DNA of 64,000 nucleotides from JANLTX01 sp049840835 (GTDB lineage Bacteria; Armatimonadota; Armatimonadia; Armatimonadales; Armatimonadaceae): positions 1 through 64,000 of the forward strand of contig JASGJG010000036.1 of NCBI GenBank assembly GCA_049840835.1, read 5' to 3'. Every line of letters begins with the position of its first letter. Positions within the stretch are counted from its first letter, which is position 1. Below the pieces are notes generated by a model. That model was not told where the DNA came from, did no database searches, and was given only the letters and a program-made list of their open reading frames with translations. Shown here piece by piece: positions 42,843 to 52,514 of this stretch. A program made the translations under genes and the position numbers.

Positions 42843-43771
42843 AACCCGACGAGCGAAACAAAATAATAGCACTGGTTGCCGGAATCATGGTGGTCTTCGG
42901 TGCGGGTGGCTTCAACATTGTGCGTATGATGGGTGGAGGTGGCTCGCCTGCTCCCTCCCCTACGCCACTGGCTAACGCAGACCAGCAGCTGACAATTACC
43001 CCGTCGCCTCCGATGGCAGCCGATGGATCACCGTCTCCCTTTACTCCGACGCCGGGCACCGTGGCGCAGGGGAGCCAGGAAGTAACGGCGACTCCTGGGG
43101 TTCGCACAGCAATGCTCAACGAGCCATCTCCACTTCCTGTGAATGCCGCCAACCCGTTTCGACCTATCGGGCCGGGACCGGGGAAGTCGCGAACTCCCGG
43201 AGCGCCTGTTTCTGGGCAATCCCAGGCGGGCGGTCCTGCGCCTTCGTACACGGCACAGGCACCGCGTGGATATGCTGCCCCGGTGACACGAATGAGCATC
43301 GCGCCAAAAGAGCGTGATTCAGCGCCAACTCGCGCGCAGCAACCATCTGTGAGTAAAGCGGCGTCCCGTGTCTCTGTAGCACGCAGCGAGCGGCAGTATC
43401 TGGCGGCCATCCCCCTTGAACTGGTGGGAGTCGTGGAGAACGAATCCGGGGCCTGTGCTCTCATAAAACTTCATGATGAGCAGGTTCTGGTTGGTGTGGG
43501 CGAGCGTGTCAGTGAGTTTCGTGTAGAGAAGATAGAAATGGACTCCGTGACACTGGTACATGCTCACATGAAGCGAACGCTACGCGTGGGAGCTGATGGG
43601 ACATCCAGTAGCACGATGAGCCCACCCGATGAAGGGCAGACCGCCCTACTACTGCCGGTTGAGACAAAGCTCACAAAACGGTCCTCTCTGTTCCAGCAAG
43701 GTCCGGTAGCTGCGTGCCCCACGATTCCCGAGGCTCCAGAGCGCCTGGAACCCTTTGAGGAAAAACTCTGA
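42839..43771 (+). CDS. PilP/GspC-like periplasmic protein
   Basis: An N-terminal membrane helix (IIALVAGIMVVFGAGGF) is followed by a long Pro/Thr/Ser/Ala-rich linker (about 45-185). The C-terminal module (about 190-260) has PLELVGVVENESGACALIKL, VLVGVGERVSEFRVEKI and VTLVHAHMKRTLRV, which is the pattern of the GspC/PilP homology region that links the alignment complex to the secretin. The order pilM-N, O, Q, P fits, although pilP is often before pilQ. It overlaps the pilQ stop by 4 bases. At 310 aa it is longer than normal PilP because of the linker. Confidence 0.78.
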   Translation: MKPDERNKIIALVAGIMVVFGAGGFNIVRMMGGGGSPAPSPTPLANADQQLTITPSPPMAADGSPSPFTPTPGTVAQGSQEVTATPGVRTAMLNEPSPLPVNAANPFRPIGPGPGKSRTPGAPVSGQSQAGGPAPSYTAQAPRGYAAPVTRMSIAPKERDSAPTRAQQPSVSKAASRVSVARSERQYLAAIPLELVGVVENESGACALIKLHDEQVLVGVGERVSEFRVEKIEMDSVTLVHAHMKRTLRVGADGTSSSTMSPPDEGQTALLLPVETKLTKRSSLFQQGPVAACPTIPEAPERLEPFEEKL

Positions 43772-43788
43772 GCAACGTAAATAGGGAT

Positions 43789-44268
43789 ATGGAGCTAGAC
43801 CCGTATAGAATCCTTAATGTACCCAGAGATGCCTCACCGGAGCAGATTCGTCGGCAGTTTCGGGAGTGCGTCAAGGCGCACCATCCTGACCAGGGAGCCG
43901 GTCCCGAGTCTGTGGAGAAATTGCGTCGTGTCGTTCAGGCCTACCACACTCTCACTCAGCGCGAATCGGACTCACGGGCAGAAATTCTTGAGGGGCGCTC
44001 CAGTGATCTTATTACAACCGCGGAAGCCTATCTGAATTCTGAGGAGTTTGAGCCAGCAGAAGTATTGGGCCGAATGGCCATCAAAGACAACCCTGGCTCT
44101 TCTATTGCCTATATAGTGCTCGCCCGAGCACTTCTCGGCCTGAATCGGCCTGCCGAAGCGATCGGCTGCTACAGCCTCGCGCTTCAGCTAGATCCAGAAA
44201 ATCTTCGGGCGCGGCAAGGACTTCACGCACTTCGCCACAGGGAAACCAGCGTTTCAGAAGTGGCGTGA
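43789..44268 (+). CDS. J-domain protein with TPR repeats, 159 aa
   Basis: Residues 1-62 are a J-domain with the HPD motif (CVKAHHPDQG), so it should stimulate DnaK. The second half contains about two tetratricopeptide-like units (AEAYLNSEEFEPAEVLGRMAI and PAEAIGCYSLALQLDPENL). There is no Gly/Phe-rich region or zinc domain, so it is not DnaJ itself. It follows the PilP-like gene by 17 bases and may be cotranscribed with the pilus genes, perhaps helping assembly. The 3' end overlaps the convergent DUF5658 gene by 15 bases. Confidence 0.82.
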   Translation: MELDPYRILNVPRDASPEQIRRQFRECVKAHHPDQGAGPESVEKLRRVVQAYHTLTQRESDSRAEILEGRSSDLITTAEAYLNSEEFEPAEVLGRMAIKDNPGSSIAYIVLARALLGLNRPAEAIGCYSLALQLDPENLRARQGLHALRHRETSVSEVA

Positions 44269-44577
44269 AAGTGCCGCGACATGTATGGCGTTCACACCAA
44301 CCATAAGTGCTACCCCACCCCAGACTACTCCTGCATAGCGCTTGGTGGCACGTAGAATGACCATCATGATCGCCGCCAGAACCAGGGAAAGCAGTATCTT
44401 ACCGGGCAGGAAAAGCCCTTTATCCAGCAAGAAGGCCAGGAAGGGGTTGCCTTCCTGGTAGCCCAGGGAGAAAGCCCGCAGGCTGAAGAGTAAGTCTCCT
44501 GCTGAGAGAAACAGAAACAACGCTGCTGGAAGCGCTCCGGGGCTCTCCTGCCAGTTCCGCATTGCCGATGTCGTCAT
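44254..44577 (-). CDS. DUF5658-like small membrane protein
   Basis: About 107 aa with three to four hydrophobic helices (PAALFLFLSAGDLLFSL, FLPGKILLSLVLAAIMMVI, WGGVALMVGVNAI). The GNPF motif between the first two helices and the overall length resemble DUF5658. Function is unknown. It is convergent with the J-domain gene, overlapping by 15 bases, and lies downstream of pilB, whose stop is 44 bases before its start on the same strand. Cotranscription with another gene is not obvious. Confidence 0.7.
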   Translation of the reverse strand: MTTSAMRNWQESPGALPAALFLFLSAGDLLFSLRAFSLGYQEGNPFLAFLLDKGLFLPGKILLSLVLAAIMMVILRATKRYAGVVWGGVALMVGVNAIHVAALSRHF

Positions 44578-44621
44578 GGTAGCTATTGTTGGAAAAGAAT
44601 CCGCTCCCCTGTAGTTTGTCG

Positions 44622-46400
44622 TTACTCCGTATCGTCGAGAAGGACTCGCGCCACCTCTTCTGGTGTCGTGATTCCCATTAGCACCTTTCTAAGCGCCGAG
44701 AGACGCATCGGGCGCATACCATCAGTGATGGCTTGCTCCCGTATCGCCGAGGATGGTTCCTGCCGAAGAATCATGGCCCGTATGGTCTCGCTCACCGAGA
44801 GAATCTCGAAGACCGCCACACGTCCCCGGTAGCCTTTGAAATGGCACTCGGAGCACCCAACCCCTCGGGCGAACCGAATAGGCTCTTCCTCGCCGGGCTC
44901 ACGAACCTGTTGGATTCCCAACGAATCACGCAGGTCGGCATCAGGCTCGTACCACTCCTTGCAGTTCTCACAGATACGCCTCACCAGGCGCTGCCCAACG
45001 ATGCCAAGCACCGAGGAAGCGATGAGAAACGGCTCGATTCCCATGTTGTTGAGGCGAACCACAGCTCCTGGGGCATCATTGGTGTGCAGAGTCGCGAAGA
45101 CCAGGTGCCCGGTCAGTGCGGCATTGATCGCCACTTCCGCTGTCTCCAGATCGCGAACCTCACCCACCAGGATAATGTCCGGGTCCTGGCGCATCAGAGT
45201 TCTCAGGCCGCTTGCAAACGTGATTCCGGCGCGTATGTTTACCTGAGTCTGATTGATTCCGGGAAGCTGATACTCTACCGGGTCCTCTACCGTGGAGATA
45301 TTCTTCGCAGGGTCGTTTATCTGATTCAGCGAAGCATAAAGTGTCGTCGATTTACCGGAACCTGTAGGACCGGTGACCAGCAGGATTCCGTAGGGCTTTA
45401 CAATCAGCTTGCGCCACTCCTCCAACTCATCTGGCAGAAAGCCGATTTTCTCCAGCGTTGCAGACATCGCGCTTTTGTCTAAGATACGCATTACCACTTT
45501 TTCGCCGTTCACGGTGGGTAACGTGGAGACGCGTAGATCAAACGTAGCGTGCTGGAAGTTACGAGTTATGCGACCATCTTGCGGGCGGCGGCGCTCGGCG
45601 ATGTCCATCCCACTAATCACTTTGATACGTGAGATTGCGGCATCCCGATTCGCCCGTGGAATCACCATCTGCTCATACATCAAGCCATCCACACGGAACC
45701 GAACCCGAAGGTCCCTGGCCTGTGGCTCTAAGTGGATATCGGAGGCGCCATTCACAAAGGCGGCATCTAGTATAGAGTTCACCAGTCGGATAATGGGAAC
45801 TTCGTCTATCTGACTTAGCCCACCGTCCTCACTCTCTGCTTCGCCTTCCTGGTCCTCCAGCTCCTTGAGCGCTTGCTCTGCTCGCTCGCGAACATCGAAG
45901 ACCTTATTGATAACCGGCATCAGGTCAAGGCTCAATACGAGTACTTGCTGAATCGGTCGCCGGAGCATCAGTCGGGCGGCATCGAGTGCATCCAGGTCCA
46001 TGGGGTCCACCATGGCCAGCCAGACACTATTCCCCTCTGTTCGCACGGGAAGAATCTGGCGCTGCCGCACCATCTGCTCGGGCAGCAACCGCACGACTTC
46101 AGGATCCGTTTCTACCTGAGTCAGGTCCACAAACGGAGAGCCGGTAACTTCTTCCAGAATACGGGCCATGGTCAAGCGCGGCACCATTCCCAGCCGCACC
46201 AGCACGTTGCCTAAAAGCTCGCCGGGATCGTTCTTCTGCTGCTCCAGTGCCTGCCGAAGTTGTAGTTCGGAGATTACACCACGCGATATAAGTTGTTCAC
46301 CGAGCTGTTGGCGGGATAGCCGAACGACTCTGGGGAGATTGCTAAAAGCTCCACGTGGTGTTGTGGGCTTGTCTACAGGCTCGTGATCACTCCCTGCCAT
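44622..46400 (-). CDS. pilB: Type IV pilus assembly ATPase PilB (GspE family)
   Basis: PilB drives pilus extension. Residues about 30-165 form an MshEN/GspE N-terminal domain (LGEQLISRGVISELQLRQAL). The ATPase part has ASDIHLEP (219-226), Walker A GPTGSGKS (344-351), EDPVEYQLPG, Walker B IILVGEVRDLETAEVA and the HTNDA His box. The zinc-binding cysteines are present (CENC and CSEC). At 592 aa it is full length. The ATG at 46400 has TAGGA upstream. It lies on the minus strand, apart from the plus-strand assembly operon. Confidence 0.96.
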   Translation of the reverse strand: MAGSDHEPVDKPTTPRGAFSNLPRVVRLSRQQLGEQLISRGVISELQLRQALEQQKNDPGELLGNVLVRLGMVPRLTMARILEEVTGSPFVDLTQVETDPEVVRLLPEQMVRQRQILPVRTEGNSVWLAMVDPMDLDALDAARLMLRRPIQQVLVLSLDLMPVINKVFDVRERAEQALKELEDQEGEAESEDGGLSQIDEVPIIRLVNSILDAAFVNGASDIHLEPQARDLRVRFRVDGLMYEQMVIPRANRDAAISRIKVISGMDIAERRRPQDGRITRNFQHATFDLRVSTLPTVNGEKVVMRILDKSAMSATLEKIGFLPDELEEWRKLIVKPYGILLVTGPTGSGKSTTLYASLNQINDPAKNISTVEDPVEYQLPGINQTQVNIRAGITFASGLRTLMRQDPDIILVGEVRDLETAEVAINAALTGHLVFATLHTNDAPGAVVRLNNMGIEPFLIASSVLGIVGQRLVRRICENCKEWYEPDADLRDSLGIQQVREPGEEEPIRFARGVGCSECHFKGYRGRVAVFEILSVSETIRAMILRQEPSSAIREQAITDGMRPMRLSALRKVLMGITTPEEVARVLLDDTE

Positions 46401-46443
46401 AATTTCCTAACTGTACGATGTGAGTTGAACTTGGGTTCCCTGA

Positions 46444-46449
46444 TACACT
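46444..46449 (+). promoter_or_regulatory. TACACT -10 element of the epimerase gene
   Basis: TACACT ends 6 bases before the ATG at 46456, so the transcript would be leaderless. TTGAAC is 13 bases upstream of it, too close for a normal -35. Confidence 0.45.
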
Positions 46450-46455
46450 GCCCTC

Positions 46456-47460
46456 ATGCGCGTTCTGGTCCTTGGCGGCAGCGGTACTATTTCTGCTGCG
46501 CTTGTGGCTCAACTTGTTGAGCAGGGCCAGCACGATGTCTTCGTGTTCAATCGAGGAAAACGAAGTGCAGAAATTCCCGGTGTAACTGTTATTCAGGGTG
46601 ACCGATACGATTATGCCGCATTTGAGGCTAAATTAAAAGTCCTTGGGCATTTTGATGTCGTTATAGAAATGATTTCGTACACGCCGGACGATGCAGAGAG
46701 CCTGGTTCGCGCGTGTTCTGGCAGTTGTGACCAGCTAATCTTCTGCTCCACTGTGGATGTCTACGAAAAGCCCGCTCCTACCTATCCGATTGTTGAAGGA
46801 GTGCCTGCCTACAACCATAAGTCTCCCTGGAAATATGCTGCTGATAAGTGCCAGTGTGAAGAAATACTCACCTCTGCCAGCGAGCGCGGCGCCTTCTCTC
46901 TTACCATCATTCGCCCCGTGCAGACCTACAATGGATTGTGGGTACTGGACTCGCTGGGAACCCCATCCCCTCGTCATCTGGGCCGCATGATGCAGGGCAA
47001 GCCCATCATCGTCCATGGCGATGGGCACTCGCTCTGGGGAGCCGTGCATAGCCGGGACTGTGCCACGGCGTTCTTCGGAGCGATCGGCAACCCGAACGCG
47101 TATGGCAATGCATACCACACCGGCCCGGACGAAACCTTTGCCTGGGTAGACTATCAGCGAGCTGCTGCAAGAGCCATCGGAGCGCAAGAACCCACTTTCG
47201 TACCGATTCCCACGGAAGTACTGCTTAGCCTCACGCAGCGTGCCTTCGTCACAGCCGCCAACTTCGCGCACAACAATGCCTTTGATTCGTCGGCGGCAAA
47301 ACGTGACCTGGGCTATGTCTATCGAACCCGATGGGAAGATGGAGTAAAAGAGGGCTACGAAGCCCTCCTAAGCTCGGGAGGCTCACTGGACTTCACCGAA
47401 GACGACGAATACGAACGCATTCTTCAGGCGTGGGAGCGAGCCAGAGCGGCCCTACTATAA
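46456..47460 (+). CDS. NAD-dependent epimerase/dehydratase (extended SDR)
   Basis: The Rossmann nucleotide motif is VLGGSGTISAALV (GGxGxxS), with FNRGKR after the second strand. The active-site Tyr/Lys pair appears as YAADKCQCE, a Y-x-x-x-K, and the preceding Ser/Thr is in FCSTVDVY. The rest follows the extended SDR pattern (IRPVQTYNGL, YHTGPDETFAWVDYQRAAARAIG). The fold is clear but the sugar substrate is not. At 334 aa it is normal. The promoter suggests a leaderless message. It is convergent with the DUF4240 gene, overlapping by 6 bases. Confidence 0.88.
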   Translation: MRVLVLGGSGTISAALVAQLVEQGQHDVFVFNRGKRSAEIPGVTVIQGDRYDYAAFEAKLKVLGHFDVVIEMISYTPDDAESLVRACSGSCDQLIFCSTVDVYEKPAPTYPIVEGVPAYNHKSPWKYAADKCQCEEILTSASERGAFSLTIIRPVQTYNGLWVLDSLGTPSPRHLGRMMQGKPIIVHGDGHSLWGAVHSRDCATAFFGAIGNPNAYGNAYHTGPDETFAWVDYQRAAARAIGAQEPTFVPIPTEVLLSLTQRAFVTAANFAHNNAFDSSAAKRDLGYVYRTRWEDGVKEGYEALLSSGGSLDFTEDDEYERILQAWERARAALL

Positions 47461-47967
47461 CTCAGCGTCGAATCGTGCCCAGAGTCGAGGAACCAGCAAA
47501 GGCAGGTCTTCTTCTTCCCACGGGGCGCCAGCAGGTTGTACGGAGCTAGGCTGCCATTCATAGGCGTTCTCCCAGGGAAACAGGCTTTTACCTTCCCAGG
47601 CGGATATAGCAAGCCCGCCCAGCTCCTCAAACTCCAGGCACGGATCATCGTCCTCGGTAGAGAGAATCTCTATCAGGCTATCTGGGTGAGCTAGCGCTGC
47701 TTCGTATATCTTACGCCCCTGCGCAATAAGCCAGTAGCGGAAGTAGAGAAACGAATCATCGGAGCAGCCGCCCTGTATCACGTAGGCGGCGCCCCAGAGG
47801 TCCCACCGATATGCCTCTCCACGATACTTGTCTAAAAACGCTTGAAAGCGTGGCAAGTCCTGCGGGGCCAGCCCGGCAAGAAGCTTCTCTAACCGAGATT
47901 CTTGCTCTTCCTGTGTCGTTGCTCGTGATGCCTCAATAAGTGCCCAAAAATCGTTCTCCGTATCCAT
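47455..47967 (-). CDS. DUF4240 protein
   Basis: The protein matches DUF4240: N-terminal DFWALIEASR, RWDLWGAAYVIQGGCSDDSFLYFRYWLIAQGR, then ALAHPDSLIE. The family is cytosolic, with no known function, and is often found as isolated genes in many bacteria. At 170 aa it is full length. The ATG at 47967 has GGAG about 10 bases upstream. No operon partner is visible. Confidence 0.83.
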   Translation of the reverse strand: MDTENDFWALIEASRATTQEEQESRLEKLLAGLAPQDLPRFQAFLDKYRGEAYRWDLWGAAYVIQGGCSDDSFLYFRYWLIAQGRKIYEAALAHPDSLIEILSTEDDDPCLEFEELGGLAISAWEGKSLFPWENAYEWQPSSVQPAGAPWEEEDLPLLVPRLWARFDAEL

Positions 47968-48153
47968 ATCTTCAGACTCCGGAAAACGCAGGCCAGTGCG
48001 GAAAGATCAATGAGAAAATTTGAACTGTCCCCTGCTGCCAGGTTCTCAGTGACATCTACTCAACTCATGATGACCACTTTTTTGTACGCTCCCACTTCCT
48101 CCTGACGTTCGCCTGACGATTGGCGGCTAGCCTATCCGTAAGGAGGAGAGACA

Positions 48154-50913
48154 ATGTTGAATCGAAGGATGTTTCTCTCATCGGCGCTACTGTTCGGGGC
48201 GGCGGGAGCACTGACACTAGTTGGCTGCGGAGGCGGCGGGAGCAATCAGAATTCGGCTGGACTGACTCTGAGTGCCGTGCCGTGCCGATTGACCCTGCCA
48301 TCTGCTCTGAACGTTGGCGAAGTGTTAAATCTCTTCGGAACCAGCAAGCCTCGAAGCGACGGGACATTTGATCTCGCCGTCGCGGCGGAGTCGCCGCTGC
48401 TCACCATCGCGCTAGGACCGGGAGGCGGCCCGCTTGCCATGGGCTTTCTCACCAAGGAAGCCAGGGAGCTTTCGCCACACTCGTCGGCGGTCGTACTGGC
48501 CCATTTCGTTCTCGGTGTCGGAGTCCTCCCCGCCGAGATCCAGTCGCTCTACTTGGATGCGATCCCTCAGGCAGAGCAGCTTTTCCGGCACTGGAAAACG
48601 CCGTCGCCGCCGCTCTGAGTGCGCGCGGCGAGGCATGGCTCGATGCGTCGGACACCACTCTTTCGGCAGCGCTCTCAGCGATCCAGACTGAGCTTACTGG
48701 GAGCGCTTCCTCCCTCGCTGCCACCTCCCGTGGCGTGATTCTCGATAAGACCGAGCGCGTCAGTGGTCTACAGGTGACCGCGGACGGTATAGGGTCTATG
48801 AGCGTCACAAACTACTATCGCCGTCGCGCTTATTTCTATGTCGACCGATTGTCCTACAAGGTGAAGCCGACCGGAGAAAGCATCGATTCCAAAGCCGTCG
48901 TCACCCAAAAGCCCATCGAGATCCAGCCAGTCAAAGGGATCAGCAACATTCCGGTGACGATCGGACAGCTCCTAGCCGGGCAGCGCGACTACTATGAGCC
49001 GGTCACTTACGGACCGGTGAGCATTCCGGTGACCCCGGCGGACGCTGCCTCGACAACCTACGCTGCAACAGCGCTAGGACTGGGAGCCGTTACCACCCCG
49101 GAAGCACTGGATCAATTGAGCGCAGTTCAGTACAGGGGCTGGCTGGAAGTAGTAGTGTATGCGTTGCCTTCGACATCATCGCCCCGATCGTCGCTGGAAT
49201 CGCCATTCCGGTGCTGAAGGATAAGGGCATAGACAGCTTCACGGCGTTCGCGCTGAGTGCGGCGACCATGAAGGAACTAGTCAACACGATCGCGGCGAGT
49301 CCGGGCATCATCGGCAAGCTGAAATCCGGCAAAGTGGCGGACGCCGCCGATGATGCGTTTTTGTTGTTCGTGAAGAGCGACACCTTCAAAAACGATTTTT
49401 TCAAAACCTACACGAATTGGTGTGCGCTGCAGTATGCCCAATACACGGCGAATTCGGGCGGAAGTTCATTCGCCCCCTCTTCGCGCCCAAACAAGCGAAC
49501 AAGATGATCAGCGCCGGCATCAAGACACTGAGCAGGCTATGCTTCCGCTCTCAATCTCGGCGCGCAGATCTTCGACAGTGTGGCCGTTCAGTTGCAGCTC
49601 GCCGCCTGCAACGGTGTCGATATCTTCACCCTGGAAGTCACCGACGGAATCGCCAAACTCAACCCCGACCGGGTGCTGACAGCGCCCGTTCAGCAGCCGA
49701 TCGTCTTCACCGCGACAGTAACGAATGCTGATGTCACTCCCGACACCATTCTCTCGTATCAATGGTCCAGCGCGTGTCGAGTTTGGCGACATCTCGGATG
49801 GGATCCACAGCAATATCAAGGACGGGAAGACCTTCGACTCCAGCTCCAACATCCTGAGCTACTCGCCTACGAGCAAAGGTACCCCCGGCAGCGTCGAGGT
49901 AATCAGCGTCAAGATTTTCAAAGGCCCGATCAACAAGCGCGTGGCAATCGGCACTGCGGTCTCCACTATCACGTACCTTGGCGTGAAGATAAACCCGGCT
50001 TCAGCAAAACTGAACGCGGGTGAGACCGCCACATTCCAGGTAGAGGTTCAGGGCATCGCTCCTACAGTGATCCCGCAGCTGAAGTATCAGTGGCTGACGA
50101 CGCGCAATGCGGGAGAGCTCGCCGGTTCCAGCGATGGGGGTGTCAATATTCCTGTAGAAACACCCACAGCCACGTACAAAGCCGATGCTGTCAAGGAAGG
50201 CACAGACATCCTTACCGTTTCGATTCAGGTTCCGGGCAAAACCGATCCTGTGACCGCGAAAGCCAGCGTCCAGGTGGGTGAGGGAAGCCTGTTCCCGATC
50301 GCCATTGGCTACAGTGCCACGCACGAGGGTGTCTACACTGATCCGCAAACCGGAAAGGTGACCACGTTGACGCTGGGCAACACCTGTAGCGGCACCGGAA
50401 CCTTCAATGGTGTTTCCGGCTTGCTAAAGTGGGAGACGACGCAGGGACTCGGGAGCATCACACAGTCGCACGTTGAGTACTACGGCGTCACTGGCAACCT
50501 GGTGACAAGCTACGGGTCGGAGACCACCTATACGGCGGGGAATGGTGGGACAACGGACGTTCATACGCCGCCGTTACCCTCTAGATATGGGGACGATGCA
50601 TGTCAATGAGACGCGGAATTACTCGGAAACCCAGGTGTCGACGTCCACGGGAAGCGTTCCCTCATCGAACAGCAGCGACCTATACCGTAACCCGGAATCC
50701 CGACGAGACGATCGTCGTTCCCGCAGGAACGTTCCTATGCCGTCGGTTCTCCATCACGAACTACGCTGACAGTAATCCTGATTACCATACCTTCAGTACG
50801 ACACACAGTGGTTCGCTCCGGGGGTCGGCCTGATCCAGGCGGTCAAGGGCACCACAACCACGATCCGTCTGCGAAGTGCGGTCGTTCAAGGAGTGAACTA
50901 CCCGATTTCCTAA
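48154..50913 (+). pseudogene. Large lipoprotein gene broken by about eight single-base shifts
   Basis: The gene starts strongly: AAGGAGGAG before the ATG at 48154, then a Tat-like NRRMFLSSALLFGAAGA signal and lipobox LVGC. After about 145 codons the frame must switch, and the protein then reads on through other frames with sensible sequence (ALENAVAAALSARGE, AFDIIAPIVAGIAI, ALNLGAQIFDSVAV, ARVEFGDISDG, TYTVTRNP, VGLIQAVKG), ending at TAA 50911-50913. Shifts lie near 48590, 49160, 49455, 49540, 49772, 50590, 50685 and 50815. Four drop a base and four add one, so the end is in the starting frame. An intact product would be about 920 aa, with Ig-like repeats and a surface location. The family is not recognised. 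Confidence 0.7.
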
Positions 50914-50940
50914 TTTGACCTGGACCCTCGCCCAAAAACA

Positions 50941-50978
50941 ATCGACCTCTCACTCACCATGGAGTTTGAGAGGTCGAT
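50941..50978 (-). terminator. Terminator hairpin downstream of tRNA-Asn
   Basis: ATCGACCTCTCA (50941-50952) pairs exactly with 50967-50978. On the minus strand it is followed by TTGTTTTTGGG, giving a T tract for the tRNA transcript. On the plus strand a T-rich stretch (ATTGTTTCGTTTTG) follows, so it probably also ends the broken lipoprotein gene. Confidence 0.72.
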
Positions 50979-51001
50979 ATTGTTTCGTTTTGAGCAATAA
51001 G

Positions 51002-51073
51002 CTCCCCCGACTGGATTCGAACCAGTGACCCATCGGTTAACAGCCGATTGCTCTACCGCTGAGCTACAGGGGA
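51002..51073 (-). tRNA. tRNA-Asn (anticodon GTT)
   Basis: A full cloverleaf is visible on the minus strand: acceptor TCCCCTG with CGGGGGA plus discriminator G, D-arm GCTCAGCGGTAGAGC, anticodon loop CTGTTAA, and T-arm GGTTCGAATCC. It is 72 bases long and the CCA end is not encoded. The folate cyclo-ligase gene lies 20 bases upstream on the same strand, so the two may share a transcript. Confidence 0.96.
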
Positions 51074-51093
51074 TAGCGGCGAGAGGAATAGTA

Positions 51094-51648
51094 TCACAGG
51101 CTACGTGGGTCTGCAATGCCCAATTCGGTCACCACCAAGGAAACCGGGTAATCCCACGGCTCCTCGGGAAGTTCCGGCGCAAGTTGAGGCGACGATGTAA
51201 TGCCAACCGTGATGCAATCCTTGCGCAGCCTCGGTAGGAAGCGGTCATAGTACCCTCCCCCATAACCTAACCGAATTCCTCTGGTTGTAAATAGAAGGCC
51301 GGGCACTAGAACCAGGTCTAGAATCTCTGGTTCTACCTCAGGCAGAGTAGCGGCTGGCTCACGGATACCGAATGGACCTGCTACTAATGGACACGGGTAG
51401 TTGTGGATAGCCAGTCGGCGCTTTGGTGCGCACCGGGGAAGATAGAACTGCTTATCGGTAGTGTCTGCCAGCGGCAGAACATCGATTTCGCTGTGCATGG
51501 CGGCGTAGAGCAGCACATGCTGTGCACGCTGGAATTCGGGCAGCACCGCTAAAATCGGCCAGAGTATGGGGGGGTCCTGCCGGGCGCGTACCTCACGCGC
51601 AAAAGCACGTAATGCCGCTTTATCACTTTCGGGGGTGAGCACTGGCAT
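51094..51648 (-). CDS. 5-formyltetrahydrofolate cyclo-ligase
   Basis: The enzyme converts 5-formyl-THF to 5,10-methenyl-THF using ATP. Family features include RRxx-type basic residues near the N-terminus (EVRARQD), YLPRCAPKRRLAIHNY, GIREP, DLVLVPGLLFTTRGIRLGYGGGYYDRFL and PWDYPVSLVVTE. At 184 aa it is full length. The start overlaps the Xer gene end by 26 bases. It belongs to a minus-strand run of secreted protein, Xer and this gene, followed by the tRNA. Confidence 0.93.
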   Translation of the reverse strand: MPVLTPESDKAALRAFAREVRARQDPPILWPILAVLPEFQRAQHVLLYAAMHSEIDVLPLADTTDKQFYLPRCAPKRRLAIHNYPCPLVAGPFGIREPAATLPEVEPEILDLVLVPGLLFTTRGIRLGYGGGYYDRFLPRLRKDCITVGITSSPQLAPELPEEPWDYPVSLVVTELGIADPRSL

Positions 51649-52507
51649 AGACTTCTTCTAATCGCGCCGTCGAAACATGGGTGTAGATTTGAGTCGTGCC
51701 TATATCAGCATGCCCCAGCAGCTCTTGAACCACCCGCAGGTCCGCGCCATTATCCAGCAGGTGGGTGGCAAAGGTATGCCGCAGGCTGTGAGGAGTAATT
51801 TTATGGTCGGCGGCAACCTGGTCACAGTACTTATCGAATAGCCGCCGTAGACTTCGATCCGTAAGTCGTCCCCCAAAGCGATTGAGAAAGAGCGCGTCTT
51901 TGCTCTCAGGTCGGGCGAGTGTTTGGCGCTCGCGCCCCAGATAGAGGTCTATAGCAGCCATGGCCCGACTCCCTAGAAGCGCCAGGCGTTCTTTACCCCC
52001 CTTACCGTGCCGAACGCGAACTATCCCTTCTTCGCCATCGCGTTGGATATCCGTCGTATCCAGCCCTACTAGCTCGGAGGCACGTAAGCCCGCGCCATAG
52101 AGCACCTCCAGAATCGCTCTGTCTCGGTGGCTTTCCGGAGTCGCGAGCAGGTCTTCTATGGCATCTTCCGAGAGAACCTTGGGCAGTGGCTGCCGGCGCT
52201 TTGGCAGGATGACTCCTTCAACCGGGTTTCGGGCTACAGCGCCTTTACGTTGAAGAAACGTATAGAAAGCCCGAAGCGATGCCGCTTTACGTGCCACACT
52301 GGCCCGCGCCAGGTCGCGCTCGGTTGTGAGATGGGCTACCCAGGCCCGAGTCTGCTCCTGGGTGACCTGTGTCGGTGCCAAATTCACCCATTCGGCGAAC
52401 TGGGTGAGATCCTCGGAGTATGCCTTTATCGTATGCTCGGAGGCTCTCTTTACACCGCTCAGGTGCCCATAGAAGGCCGCCAGTGCGGAGTCGAAGTGGT
52501 CAAACAA
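51623..52507 (-). CDS. Tyrosine recombinase, XerC/XerD type
   Basis: An N-terminal SAM-like domain (about 1-85) precedes a catalytic domain with the full set: first Arg in GLRASELVGL, Lys in RHGKGGKER, HSLRHTFATHLL (His, Arg), LGHADIGTTQIYTHV with the His and catalytic Tyr. At 294 aa it matches XerC/XerD, which resolve chromosome dimers. Without a second Xer gene here, C or D cannot be told. The start is a TTG at 52507. No phage genes or attachment sites lie nearby, so this is a housekeeping rather than a prophage integrase. Confidence 0.93.
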   Translation of the reverse strand: MFDHFDSALAAFYGHLSGVKRASEHTIKAYSEDLTQFAEWVNLAPTQVTQEQTRAWVAHLTTERDLARASVARKAASLRAFYTFLQRKGAVARNPVEGVILPKRRQPLPKVLSEDAIEDLLATPESHRDRAILEVLYGAGLRASELVGLDTTDIQRDGEEGIVRVRHGKGGKERLALLGSRAMAAIDLYLGRERQTLARPESKDALFLNRFGGRLTDRSLRRLFDKYCDQVAADHKITPHSLRHTFATHLLDNGADLRVVQELLGHADIGTTQIYTHVSTARLEEVYASAHPRK

Positions 52508-52514
52508 GGTCGCG

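Noticed and set aside
51623..52507. Phage or integron integrase
   Set aside because: The Xer-type length, the housekeeping neighbours and the lack of phage genes, attachment repeats or cassettes favour a chromosomal Xer recombinase.
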